This document shows, piece by piece, positions 1 to 8,482 of a stretch of 61,942 bases of DNA (the first letter of the stretch is position 1; each line of letters begins with the position of its first letter). Origin of the DNA: Chlamydia trachomatis (lineage in GTDB: Bacteria > Chlamydiota > Chlamydiia > Chlamydiales > Rhabdochlamydiaceae). A program made the position numbers and the translations under genes. The notes beneath the pieces were generated by a model. The model did not search any database. It was not told where the DNA came from and saw nothing but the letters and a program-made list of their open reading frames with translations. The DNA lies in contig CAMCLJ010000004.1 of NCBI GenBank assembly GCA_945875745.1, positions 1-61,942 of the forward strand. The letters are read 5' to 3'.

Positions 1-88
1 CCATCTCAGAAAAAGTCTCTTGTTTTACCCCCGTTAATCTTCTAAATTGCGGTGGCGGCAATTGTTTAAGCTCTTCGTATTTATTCAT
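1..88 (-). mobile_element. IS transposase, N-terminal fragment cut by the window edge
   Basis: Read on the reverse strand from the ATG at 86-88, this encodes about 29 residues beginning MNKYEELKQLPPPQFRRLTG, with a GGAAAGG ribosome-binding site just upstream at about 90-98. The start resembles the N-terminal helix-turn-helix region of IS5-like transposases common in environmental chlamydiae, in which a short '(F/Q)RRLTGV' stretch precedes the DDE domain. The rest lies outside the window. The element's outer end probably lies near 120-135, because the remnant of a different gene begins there. The family assignment comes from this short stretch only. Confidence 0.6.
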
Positions 89-133
89 GTCCTTTCCTTT
101 GGAAAGGCAGGCAGCATACCAAAAAAATTAATT

Positions 134-416
134 ACGCAAGAGGTCTAATTAGTCCCTCATGAAATTTAATCTCTATGCCAGAAGTCAGATGGTTAATAAG
201 CCAACTTTCGAGTTCTTAATTTCCATTTTTTCCTTGATTACTCACCATCTTTTTTCTTGGCTGAAACTTGGTGCCTATGACAACATGGCTTTTATCATCA
301 ATACCCCAAACAAGATGGGCTCGCTTACCGCTTACGATGCACAAGGGTTTTTCTTCTCCCCTTTTTAAGGGAGAAAAACCTATTGTTTCATCTGAATAAC
401 TTATGCTATCTTGCAT
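134..416 (-). pseudogene. Degraded AlbA_2 (Schlafen/AAA_4-type) domain gene fragment
   Basis: On the reverse strand, 416 down to about 240 encodes a stretch with 'HLVWGIDDKSHVVIGTKF', typical of the AlbA_2 DNA-binding domain of ATP-binding Schlafen-like regulators. The frame then closes at a stop (216). The family sequence resumes in another frame from 215 down to about 134, reading ELESWLINHLTSGIEIKFHE. The gene is therefore frameshifted. It also lacks its N-terminal start and its C-terminal ATPase-like region, and it ends next to the IS element on the left. It is best read as a remnant disrupted by, or left beside, the insertion. The frame switch is visible in the sequence; the family name rests on pattern recognition. 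Confidence 0.6.
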
Positions 417-449
417 TTTTATTCTTTCCTGTTAAAAAAGGTTGTTTTT

Positions 450-1982
450 ATGCGAATCCTATTCTCATCTGTTCTGTATTCTTGTGCTTATGCATGTCTA
501 TTTGGAAGTTACGCCCTTGCCATAGATACGCCAATTACAAAAGAAACAAACCAACCTGCATCACCCTCTTTGTCTTCTGAAGAGGTTCAATCTTCCCATT
601 CGATCAGTATTAATGGGGTGACAATACCATACACGGCCACAGCTGGAAAACTGACCCTGCAAGATGAAAAAGATCAGGCTAAAGCACACATCTTTTATGT
701 TGCATATACTAAATCTTCAGACCAGAATCTTTCTGAGCGACCCATTACCTTTTGCTTTAACGGGGGACCTGGATCTTCTTCTGTATGGCTGCATATGGGA
801 GCTTTCGGCCCTCAAACAGTGATGTGCAATGATCGGGGTCTGCCTGTGATCCCATATTCTACCAAAGTCAATGAATCGTCTCTTCTAGATCTAACAGACC
901 TTGTGTTTATCGATCCGGTAGCCACCGGTTTAAGTACAGCTACAACAGGACAAGACCCAAAAGAGTTTTTCACTCTTGATAGTGACATAGAATCGATTGC
1001 CGAGTTCATCAGGCTCTACGTCACAAAAAATGGAAGATGGCGCTCACCTAAGCTCCTGGCAGGAGAAAGCTATGGGACGACAAGAGCTGCAGGTCTTGCC
1101 AGCTATTTACAAGACAATTTATTTATGTCATTAGATGGGATCTTACTCATCTCTTCTGTCTTAGATTGGCAGACGCTAAGTTTATCAAGCCGCTATAGCG
1201 GCAATGATTTAGCTTGCGCCCTGTCTTTGCCGAGTTTTGCAGCAGCTGCATGGTTCCATAAAAAAGCCAATACTAAGCTATCCCTGGATCAGTTCTTGTC
1301 AGAGGTCAATATTTTTGCTACGACAGAGTACACCCTCGCCCTTATGCAAGGGTGTAAAATCGATCCTACAAAAAAAGAGCAGATCATCCAAAAACTGATG
1401 GGCTACACAGGTCTATCGAAAGAATTTATAGAGCGATGCGATATGCGTTTTAATGTCAGCAGCTTTAGTAAAGAGCTACTGCGATCATCATCTGAGTTGA
1501 TTGGCAGATTTGATGCTCGAATCAAAGGGTATGATCTTATCCCTTGCTCTGGTACAGCCAGCTACGATCCAAGTATCGAACAACTGATGCTAGCCTATAC
1601 GAGCTTGTTTAACGATTACCTAAAAACAGAGCTGGCCTTTAAGACAGATCGGGAATATAAAATTCTTGTCGATGTATTTCCTTGGGACTTCAAGCACGGC
1701 AGCAACCTTCATCTCAACTTAGCGCTCGACCTTCATGATACGATGACACAAAACCCTTCCTTACAGGTTTTTGTAGCAAGTGGTCTGTTTGATCTAGCAA
1801 CACCATACCTGGCTACAGAGTATACCATCGAGCATATGCAGCTAAACCCAGCACTACAAAAAAATGTAGTGAGCAAATTCTATCCAGGGGGGCATATGAT
1901 GTATTTAGATCAAGCTAACTTAAAAGCATTGAAGGTAGACCTCAACTCCTTTTATAAACAACTTCGACAAACGCCTAAATAA
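450..1982 (+). CDS. Secreted serine carboxypeptidase (peptidase family S10)
   Basis: A 510-residue exported peptidase that would remove C-terminal residues from peptides. An upstream in-frame ATG exists at 411, but the ATG at 450 puts a typical signal peptide at the N-terminus (MRILFSS...FGSYALA). Family landmarks are present: FNGGPGSSS near residues 103-111 (oxyanion region), GESYG with the nucleophile Ser at about 207, a C-terminal SGLFDLATPYLAT segment carrying the catalytic Asp, and YPGGHMMYLD carrying the catalytic His. The M19 dipeptidase gene follows after 16 bp, so the two may form a small peptide-degradation operon. The location is probably periplasmic or extracellular. Confidence 0.88.
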   Translation: MRILFSSVLYSCAYACLFGSYALAIDTPITKETNQPASPSLSSEEVQSSHSISINGVTIPYTATAGKLTLQDEKDQAKAHIFYVAYTKSSDQNLSERPITFCFNGGPGSSSVWLHMGAFGPQTVMCNDRGLPVIPYSTKVNESSLLDLTDLVFIDPVATGLSTATTGQDPKEFFTLDSDIESIAEFIRLYVTKNGRWRSPKLLAGESYGTTRAAGLASYLQDNLFMSLDGILLISSVLDWQTLSLSSRYSGNDLACALSLPSFAAAAWFHKKANTKLSLDQFLSEVNIFATTEYTLALMQGCKIDPTKKEQIIQKLMGYTGLSKEFIERCDMRFNVSSFSKELLRSSSELIGRFDARIKGYDLIPCSGTASYDPSIEQLMLAYTSLFNDYLKTELAFKTDREYKILVDVFPWDFKHGSNLHLNLALDLHDTMTQNPSLQVFVASGLFDLATPYLATEYTIEHMQLNPALQKNVVSKFYPGGHMMYLDQANLKALKVDLNSFYKQLRQTPK

Positions 1983-1998
1983 AGAACCTCAGCTTTTT

Positions 1999-3006
1999 AT
2001 GCGCTATCCCATTATCGATATGCACTGCGACCTACTCTCCTATCTCAATGATGGTAGAGGTAGGTCCCCTTGCGATTCAGAGTCAAGAGCGAGCCTGCCG
2101 TTGATGCAACAAGGTGGAGTCATTTTGCAGGTTCTGGCGATCTATGTATCTAACACATCAGATGCCCCGCTCAAATGCAGAAAGCAGATACAAAGTTTCT
2201 TAAGGCTTGAGCAAGATTATAAAAAATACATTCAGCCCAAAGACATCCCTCTTCTTAATGAGGATCGGGACCCTTCTCTGATCCATATTATGCCAGCTTT
2301 TGAAAATGCAGCAGGCTTTTGCTCAAACACAGATTCTATTGCATTTGCTTTAAAAGAACTCGACAAGTTTCGACAGCAGCTTGGATCTATTGCCTATATC
2401 AGCCTGACGTGGGATGGGGAAAACCGTTATGGAGGGGGTATTGGAAGCTCTATAGGTTTAAAAGAAGATGGGAAACAACTGCTCGAATGGATGAATGAAA
2501 GGCAGATCCCTGTCGATATTAGCCATGCAAGTGATTATCTAGCCTATGATATTTTCAATCTAATGCACAAAAACAATATGACCCTGCCAGTGCTTGCAAG
2601 CCATTCTAATATGCGCGCCATCACTCCTATGGCTCGTAATTTACCTGATGAGCTAATCAAAGAACTAATCGAGCGTAATGGATTGATTGGCGTTAATTTT
2701 TTCCGTCATTTTTCAGGAGGGAAAACTCCAAGGGCGCTAAGCTACCATATTCATCATGCTCTATCTCTTGGCGCGGAAGATCTATTATGTTGTGGAGCCG
2801 ATTTCTTCGAAGATGCAGATCCTGTCTATATCAAACAAAAATACAACAGCGCTGACTGTTTTTATCAAGAGCTTGGCAATTCATCTTGTTATCCCCATTT
2901 TTTTGATATTCTAAAAGAGGAACTGTCTCTAGACGAGAAAATCCTAGAAAAAATTGCTTACAAAAATGCTTATCGTTTCTTAAGTCATAAATTAGACAAG
3001 AAATGA
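1999..3006 (+). CDS. Membrane dipeptidase (peptidase family M19)
   Basis: A 335-residue protein of the renal-dipeptidase family of zinc metallopeptidases, which cleave dipeptides (some members accept D-residues or LD bonds). The N-terminal IDMHCDLL supplies the metal-binding H-x-D. Later family signatures are SLTWDGENRYGGG, the VDISHASD metal ligand region, ASHSNMRAI and RNLPDELI. No signal peptide is visible, so it is probably cytoplasmic. It follows the carypeptidase-type S10 gene by 16 bp in the same direction, which suggests sequential peptide breakdown. Its 3' end overlaps the convergent dnaG gene by 15 bp. Confidence 0.88.
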   Translation: MRYPIIDMHCDLLSYLNDGRGRSPCDSESRASLPLMQQGGVILQVLAIYVSNTSDAPLKCRKQIQSFLRLEQDYKKYIQPKDIPLLNEDRDPSLIHIMPAFENAAGFCSNTDSIAFALKELDKFRQQLGSIAYISLTWDGENRYGGGIGSSIGLKEDGKQLLEWMNERQIPVDISHASDYLAYDIFNLMHKNNMTLPVLASHSNMRAITPMARNLPDELIKELIERNGLIGVNFFRHFSGGKTPRALSYHIHHALSLGAEDLLCCGADFFEDADPVYIKQKYNSADCFYQELGNSSCYPHFFDILKEELSLDEKILEKIAYKNAYRFLSHKLDKK

Positions 3007-4767
3007 GGGTTGGTTTTTTTTGAGCTCATCAAATCGTTTAGCAAGAAGCAGGACTTCATCATCCGAGCCGTTATTATTTTGAATCTGCACTTTAATAGAC
3101 TCTCGCTCTTCCATCCACTCTCTGGTTAAGATTTTTAGAATAGACTCTTTAATCCCCTCAACGTTTTTTTGAAGGTTAATTTTTTTCTGCATTAAATCAG
3201 ATACAACCCCTGCCTCTTCTTCTGTCTGCAAAATAGAGCCTAAAGAGAGGAAGTCGATAGGTAAGCCTTGACTTTTCAAAGACATGACAGCGTCATAAAC
3301 CCCTCTACAACTTGGGCTCTTGAGATGCTCAGAGACAATATTTCCAGCTGCAAGGCGCAGACACTCACCCTGATTATCAGAGGGGAGCAACATCCATCTT
3401 AATAGATCTGTTTCTAAGATCTTATTGGGATCTATGAGCAATTTAGAAACAGAATCATTGCGCCTGATAAATCCTCCAGCCACATAGGCGCTCATACCAA
3501 GCATTGTCTCTGGTATCCCTGCAATAGTTGCAAGACGCCGCAGGCTTTCGTGGACATGAACAGGATGGGCCCATTTTTTTATTTGCGCGACAAGCTGTTC
3601 TACAATTTCATTTTTTTTCGAGGGGCTGACAGGACCTGAACCGATTAAATAGTCATAAGCAAACTGCAAATAAGAGTGGGCTTTTTCTAGGAGTTTCTCA
3701 AACGCATCACTGCCCTGTTCTTTTAAGAAAGAATCTGGATCACTCCCCTCATCCATTTGAACCACCGATACATCTACACCTTGGTGTTGAAAAAGGTCTC
3801 CTATCTTTACCGCTGCTAGCTGTCCTGCCTTATCTGCATCTAAAGCTAAAAAAACGTGATTGACTCCAAGTGCTAAAAGCTCTTTGACATGCCCTTCACC
3901 AAAGGCTGTCCCCTGCCCTGCGACCGCATAGGTAAAGCCGCTGTGGATCAGGCGCAGAGCATCAATTTGCCCTTCTACAATCAAAGCTTTTCTTTGTTTT
4001 GCAATCGTTTGTCTGCAGTAACTGAGTCCAAACAGGACCTGTGATTTTTTAAACAGAGGGGTTTCTTGGGTATTGATATACTTACCACCGAAGGTCTCTT
4101 CTCTAAATTTTCTCGCAGAAAAACCAATCACCGCTCCCATAGCATCTCTTATCGGGAAAGTAATCCTTTCTTGAAAAAAGTCCCTTTTCCATCCATTAGC
4201 TGATACGGAAATTAAACCGGCTGCAATTAGTACTTCTTCTGAAACACCTTCAGAGCGCAAAAGATCTAAAAGAGCGTGGGAATGTTTTAACGCATATCCG
4301 ATATGAAATCGGCGAATAAAGGCAAGATCGATTCCCCTGTCGTATAGATAAGCCAGAGCTTGCTGACCTTCTTCGGTGTGGAGTAGAAAAAAATGGTAGT
4401 ACCTACATGCTTTTTCTAAAGCATTTTTAAGCTGAGGTTTGCTTGGGCCCACATCTATCTCTTGACTGTCAACTTTTTCAAGCCTTACCTGAAATCTTTC
4501 TGCAAGGCTTTCAATGGCGTCGACAAAACTCATCTTAAGATATCCCATCAAAAATGCGATTGCATCACCATGAGCTCCGCAACCAAAGCAATGATAGTGA
4601 GTATCTGCTTTTTGCAGCATAAAAGAAGGGGTTTTTTCATCGTGAAAAGGGCAGCAGGCTTTAAAGGAGGCTCCTGATTTTTGCATAGGAATATGTGAGG
4701 AGACGACCTCGAGTAAATTCACTCTATCTCTTAACAGATCTAAACTCTCTTTAGAATACAAGACCAT
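2992..4767 (-). CDS. dnaG: DNA primase
   Basis: A 591-residue primase that makes RNA primers for chromosomal replication. The N-terminal CHC2 zinc finger is clear: C39-P-F-H42 and C60-F-G-C63. A DnaG core follows, with a TOPRIM domain at about residues 260-340 (ALIVEGQIDALR, then FLALDADKAG, carrying the catalytic acidic residues). The C-terminal part would bind DnaB helicase. Length matches the family. The gene is convergent with and overlaps the M19 gene, and is divergent from the 4949 gene. The neighbourhood dnaG-hypothetical-mutS-uvrC is as I recall it from Chlamydia. Confidence 0.97.
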   Translation of the reverse strand: MVLYSKESLDLLRDRVNLLEVVSSHIPMQKSGASFKACCPFHDEKTPSFMLQKADTHYHCFGCGAHGDAIAFLMGYLKMSFVDAIESLAERFQVRLEKVDSQEIDVGPSKPQLKNALEKACRYYHFFLLHTEEGQQALAYLYDRGIDLAFIRRFHIGYALKHSHALLDLLRSEGVSEEVLIAAGLISVSANGWKRDFFQERITFPIRDAMGAVIGFSARKFREETFGGKYINTQETPLFKKSQVLFGLSYCRQTIAKQRKALIVEGQIDALRLIHSGFTYAVAGQGTAFGEGHVKELLALGVNHVFLALDADKAGQLAAVKIGDLFQHQGVDVSVVQMDEGSDPDSFLKEQGSDAFEKLLEKAHSYLQFAYDYLIGSGPVSPSKKNEIVEQLVAQIKKWAHPVHVHESLRRLATIAGIPETMLGMSAYVAGGFIRRNDSVSKLLIDPNKILETDLLRWMLLPSDNQGECLRLAAGNIVSEHLKSPSCRGVYDAVMSLKSQGLPIDFLSLGSILQTEEEAGVVSDLMQKKINLQKNVEGIKESILKILTREWMEERESIKVQIQNNNGSDDEVLLLAKRFDELKKNQPSFLV

Positions 4768-4948
4768 GGGTGTTTTTGGTAAGGTGATGATCCTTCCATT
4801 TATACCTTGTGGGGGTAGCTGGGGTCAACGGTTTTCCTGATAACACATATGCTTTGTAAAGAATTTGTAAAAAATAAATGAAAAATCCTTTAAAAAAAGG
4901 ATTTGCTGAATTAGAGTTAGAAATTTTAGAAGACAGGGGCTGGATTGT
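4768..4948. other. Divergent intergenic region dnaG / 4949 gene
   Basis: This gap holds the promoters of two divergent genes. The one clear structure is a 9-bp perfect inverted repeat, AAATCCTTT (4883-4891) and AAAGGATTT (4896-4904), with a 4-nt loop. On the reverse strand it is followed by a T-rich tract, so it looks like a terminator for leftward RNA and sits in what would be the upstream region of dnaG. I cannot assign confident -10 or -35 boxes here. Confidence 0.4.
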
Positions 4949-5476
4949 ATGATAGAGCAAACAAACGATACAGAAAGAAAGGTAGAGGCCACATCAGATA
5001 GCAGAAGCAATTATGTAGGCCCTCTAGCAGATCCAGGTCTTGCTATGTTAAGAGAGACTGTTAAAAATGTGATGATCCCCCTTTTAATCAAAGTCTTTCA
5101 TGTCAAATTAGAAGTACAACAAGCATCCAGCCCCCCTTCACGTCTGCAAAATAAGCAGCCTGAACACAAGGTAGACGATTTAATCGGGCAGCTGAGCAAG
5201 CTGGATGAAGATCTGCAACTGATGATCGGTTGGTGTCAAAGCTGCCGCAATCAAGTGCAAAAAGTCATTACCGAGGTCCATCAGGAGTGCAAGTCTCCAA
5301 GTCCTATCCACTCAGCTATTCATACAAATCCTGCTGTCCAAAAATCTTTTACAGACGCCTTAGCTGGACAGAATGAGCAATTAAAAAAAGCCAACAGCTA
5401 CTGCTCTGTTACAGAAACACAGGCAGCTTCTTCTTTAATAGAAAAAAAAGAAAAATGGTGGAATCGCTTTTTTTAA
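4949..5476 (+). CDS. Conserved chlamydial hypothetical protein upstream of mutS
   Basis: A 175-residue soluble protein with no recognised domain. It is polar, with a helical middle (about residues 70-110, including QLSKLDEDLQLMIGWCQ and CRNQVQKVITEVH) and a C-terminal lysine/tryptophan-rich tail. No signal peptide or membrane span is seen. It starts at an ATG after a 181-bp gap shared with divergent dnaG, and mutS follows 76 bp later. Its position corresponds to the small hypothetical gene between dnaG and mutS in Chlamydia (CT793 from memory). No function is proposed. Confidence 0.65.
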   Translation: MIEQTNDTERKVEATSDSRSNYVGPLADPGLAMLRETVKNVMIPLLIKVFHVKLEVQQASSPPSRLQNKQPEHKVDDLIGQLSKLDEDLQLMIGWCQSCRNQVQKVITEVHQECKSPSPIHSAIHTNPAVQKSFTDALAGQNEQLKKANSYCSVTETQAASSLIEKKEKWWNRFF

Positions 5477-5490
5477 TCGGTGAATTTTCT

Positions 5491-5541
5491 CTTGCTTTAC
5501 CCTCGATCTCTTCGACATAATTAGCATCCGGATAAAGCAAG
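5491..5541 (+). promoter_or_regulatory. Inverted repeat overlapping the mutS ribosome-binding site
   Basis: CTTGCTTTA (5491-5499) pairs with TAAAGCAAG (5533-5541) across a 33-nt loop. The 3' arm runs directly into the AAGGAG Shine-Dalgarno of mutS (5539-5544). A TTGCTT / CATAAT pair with an 18-bp spacer lies inside the same segment and could be the mutS promoter. If so, RNA started there would lack the 5' arm, and only read-through RNA from the 4949 gene could fold. This is inference from sequence alone. Confidence 0.35.
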
Positions 5542-5552
5542 GAGCCAAGGCG

Positions 5553-8165
5553 ATGGAAATCTCTACTGAAAATAAAATTTCACCTATGATGTTACAATGG
5601 CACGACTGCAAAAATAAAGCAGTGGATGCTTTGCTCCTCTTTCGTCTTGGTGATTTTTATGAAGCCTTTTATGACGATGCTCTTATTTTATCAAAAGAAC
5701 TCGATCTGACACTTACAAAACGACAAACGATCCCGATGGCTGGAATACCTGCCCATACTGCAGAAACGTATATAGATCGATTGGTTAGCAAAGGGTATCG
5801 AGTAGCAATTGCAGAACAAATGGAAGATCCAAAAAATGTTAAAGGGATCGTTAAAAGAGAAATCGTTCGGTTGATTACACCCGGCAGTCTCGTCAATTCA
5901 ACCCTTCTTGCTGATAAATCTAATAACTTCCTAGCAAGCCTGCATCAAATTAACAAGACCCTCGGCCTTACAGTCTTGGACCTTACAACCGCTGAATTGC
6001 GAGTGTATGAGTTTGACAATACCACATCCCTTTTTGATGAACTATCCCTTCTAGATCCAAAAGAGATGATCGTTTCTAAAAAATGTGTGAGTCATCAGGG
6101 ATCCTTGGTGGAGGCTCTAAAACAAGAAAAGCAGATCAGCATCATAGAAAGAGCAGACTGGCACTTTGATCATCAAGGGGCAGTCAATTTCTTAATCCGT
6201 CACTTTCAGTTACACAGCTTAGACAGCTTTGGGCTTGAGTCGATGAGCTCTGCTACCAGCTCCGCTGGTGCTTTATTAAGCTATGTAAAAAATGAATTAC
6301 ACCTTTCGATAGACCATGTCAAAGAGGTTCAAAAGCAAGTCCTTTCTGAGTATATGTCTTTAGATAGCGTAACACAAAAGCATTTGGAACTGACAAAACC
6401 CCTTTATGAGAAACAACAATCTCATACCCTTCTATCATTGATAGATGAAACTTCAACACCTATGGGAGGAAGGCGTCTGCAGCAATGGCTTTTACATCCG
6501 TTAAAAGATGTAGGACAAATCCAGATGAGGCAAGAGGCGATTGAATGCCTGTTAGCCAGTCCTTATACTAAGGAGCTCACAGAAGAGCTATCTCAGATTA
6601 GAGATCTAGAAAGGCTTATTATGAAAATTGAGACAGGATATGCAGGGCCAAGAGATGCAGCCTCTTTAGGGATGTCAATGAGCCAGGTGCCTAAAATACA
6701 GAGCCTATTAAAGCAGCTACCGCTATCTTCTCTTTTACAGCAAGAGATCGGCAAACTATCTGATATAGAAGAACTCTCGTGCCACATTCAAAGAGCGCTC
6801 CTTGCTGAACTTCCTCTTCGCCTTGCCGATGGTCCTGTCTTTCAAACCGGATATCACCAAGAGCTCGATGAGCTAAGAAATATCCAGACAGATAGTAACC
6901 AATGGATGGCTAATTACCAAACTCTGCTCAGACACCGCTCAGAAATTAAAACATTAAAAGTTGGTTATACAAGAGTATTTGGATATTATATTGAAGTGAG
7001 CAAAGGACAGGCAGGAAAAATCCCCAGTGATTTTGAAAGAAGGCAAACCCTGGTGAATGCTGAAAGGTTTGTTACCGAGGAGCTGAAAGAGTACGAACAT
7101 AAAATGCTTTCTGCAGAAGAGCGGATCAAAGAGATCGAAGAGGATCTGTTTGAAAGACTACGTAAACAGATCAGCTATCATGCAAGTCACATACGCGCGA
7201 TTGCAGCATCTATTGCAACTATTGACTGCTTACTCTCTCTTGCAATTATTGCAAAAAAATATCGTTTTATAAAACCACTGATCGATGAAAGTGCTATATT
7301 TGATGTCGAGCAAGGAAGACATCCTGTGATAGAAGCTAGCCTCAAAGGGGAATCATTTATTGCAAATGATGTCTTTCTCGATGATGCAGATCACAAGATG
7401 TATGTTATTACAGGCCCTAATATGGCTGGTAAATCCACCTTTATTAGGCAAGTAGCCCTTCTTGCTATTCTGGCGCAAATAGGGAGCTTTTTACCTGCTA
7501 AAAGAGCTCACATAGGCATTGTCGATAAAGTATTTACCCGCATTGGTGCAAGCGACAACCTAGCCAAAGGACAATCTACGTTTATGGTGGAGATGACCGA
7601 GACAGCGCACATTCTACATAACGTTACCTCAAAATCTCTTGTGATCTTAGACGAGATTGGTCGTGGTACAAGCACTTACGATGGGGTATCTATTGCATGG
7701 GCAGTAGCTGAGTATCTTCTGACAACACCTAATAAAACTCCCAAAACGTTGTTTGCAACCCATTATTATGAGATGACAGAACTAGAACGTAGGGTTCCAG
7801 GTGCTTTAAACCTGCATATTGCAGTCCATGAATCAGAAAAAGGGATTACGTTCCTCAGAAAAATCGTTAGAGGAAGCACAGATAAAAGCTATGGCATTCA
7901 TGTGGCCCGCCTTGCAGGACTACCACCTGCTGTCATTAAAAAAGCTAAAGAAGTCCTTAAGGATTTAGAGGAAAAAGGGGGGAAACCGCCCCTGGCTGCA
8001 AAACAGAATAAATCTGCAAAGCAACTGAACTTATTTTCCTACTTAGACGATACATTTAAAGAGCTTGATCCGATCCTTGAAGAGATCAAACATGTAAATC
8101 CTGATACATTAAGCCCAATCCAGGCGCTACAAAAAATCATCGATTGGAAAACAACACTTCATTAG
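5553..8165 (+). CDS. mutS: DNA mismatch repair protein MutS
   Basis: An 870-residue mismatch-recognition ATPase. The N-terminus carries the mismatch-binding motif region (SPMMLQWHDCK...RLGDFYEAFYDDA, with the F-Y-E wedge). The C-terminal ATPase has Walker A GPNMAGKST at about residues 621-629, followed by STFMVEMTE, a DEIGRGTSTYDG Walker B/signature segment and the TLFATHYYE histidine switch. The ATG at 5553 follows a good AAGGAG site. Length is normal for MutS1. No mutL is seen in this window. A small lipoprotein gene and uvrC follow with almost no spacing, giving a DNA-repair operon. Confidence 0.98.
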   Translation: MEISTENKISPMMLQWHDCKNKAVDALLLFRLGDFYEAFYDDALILSKELDLTLTKRQTIPMAGIPAHTAETYIDRLVSKGYRVAIAEQMEDPKNVKGIVKREIVRLITPGSLVNSTLLADKSNNFLASLHQINKTLGLTVLDLTTAELRVYEFDNTTSLFDELSLLDPKEMIVSKKCVSHQGSLVEALKQEKQISIIERADWHFDHQGAVNFLIRHFQLHSLDSFGLESMSSATSSAGALLSYVKNELHLSIDHVKEVQKQVLSEYMSLDSVTQKHLELTKPLYEKQQSHTLLSLIDETSTPMGGRRLQQWLLHPLKDVGQIQMRQEAIECLLASPYTKELTEELSQIRDLERLIMKIETGYAGPRDAASLGMSMSQVPKIQSLLKQLPLSSLLQQEIGKLSDIEELSCHIQRALLAELPLRLADGPVFQTGYHQELDELRNIQTDSNQWMANYQTLLRHRSEIKTLKVGYTRVFGYYIEVSKGQAGKIPSDFERRQTLVNAERFVTEELKEYEHKMLSAEERIKEIEEDLFERLRKQISYHASHIRAIAASIATIDCLLSLAIIAKKYRFIKPLIDESAIFDVEQGRHPVIEASLKGESFIANDVFLDDADHKMYVITGPNMAGKSTFIRQVALLAILAQIGSFLPAKRAHIGIVDKVFTRIGASDNLAKGQSTFMVEMTETAHILHNVTSKSLVILDEIGRGTSTYDGVSIAWAVAEYLLTTPNKTPKTLFATHYYEMTELERRVPGALNLHIAVHESEKGITFLRKIVRGSTDKSYGIHVARLAGLPPAVIKKAKEVLKDLEEKGGKPPLAAKQNKSAKQLNLFSYLDDTFKELDPILEEIKHVNPDTLSPIQALQKIIDWKTTLH

Positions 8166-8179
8166 ATAAGTGCTATAAG

Positions 8180-8482
8180 ATGCGTTATAGCGCTTTACAA
8201 TTTTACAAAGGCAACGATAGAATCTACGTGCGTAACCTGTACGGGATACCTATTCTTATGCCAATAACCTTATCCTTATTTTTTTTATTCTTCGTGACGC
8301 TGCTGTCATGCAAAAATACAGAGTCTTCCCCTGTCTCTGATATCATCTCACAGCAGCCTCTTGTCCAATTAGAGGAGGAGATGTTAAATACAGAAAAAGA
8401 CAAGCTTTCAAAAAATCCCCGCCCAAGGGTGATTCAAATAAAAAAACAATCCGACAGACTAAACCCCACAAAGGATCAATAG
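8180..8482 (+). CDS. Small putative lipoprotein between mutS and uvrC
   Basis: About 100 residues, with a hydrophobic stretch (TLSLFFLFFVTLLSC) ending in a lipobox-like LLSC followed by a polar, charged tail. That is the layout of a small lipoprotein. The start is uncertain. ATG 8144 would overlap mutS; ATG 8180 gives a charged but unusually long leader; ATG 8258 (MPITLSLFF) gives a short leader without a positive charge. The stop TAG shares its G with the GTG start of uvrC (8482), so translation of the two may be coupled. No known family recognised. Confidence 0.55.
   Translation: MRYSALQFYKGNDRIYVRNLYGIPILMPITLSLFFLFFVTLLSCKNTESSPVSDIISQQPLVQLEEEMLNTEKDKLSKNPRPRVIQIKKQSDRLNPTKDQ

Noticed and set aside
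159-368. 69-codon forward frame near the left edge
   Set aside because: It lies opposite the AlbA_2 remnant and has no coding features of its own.
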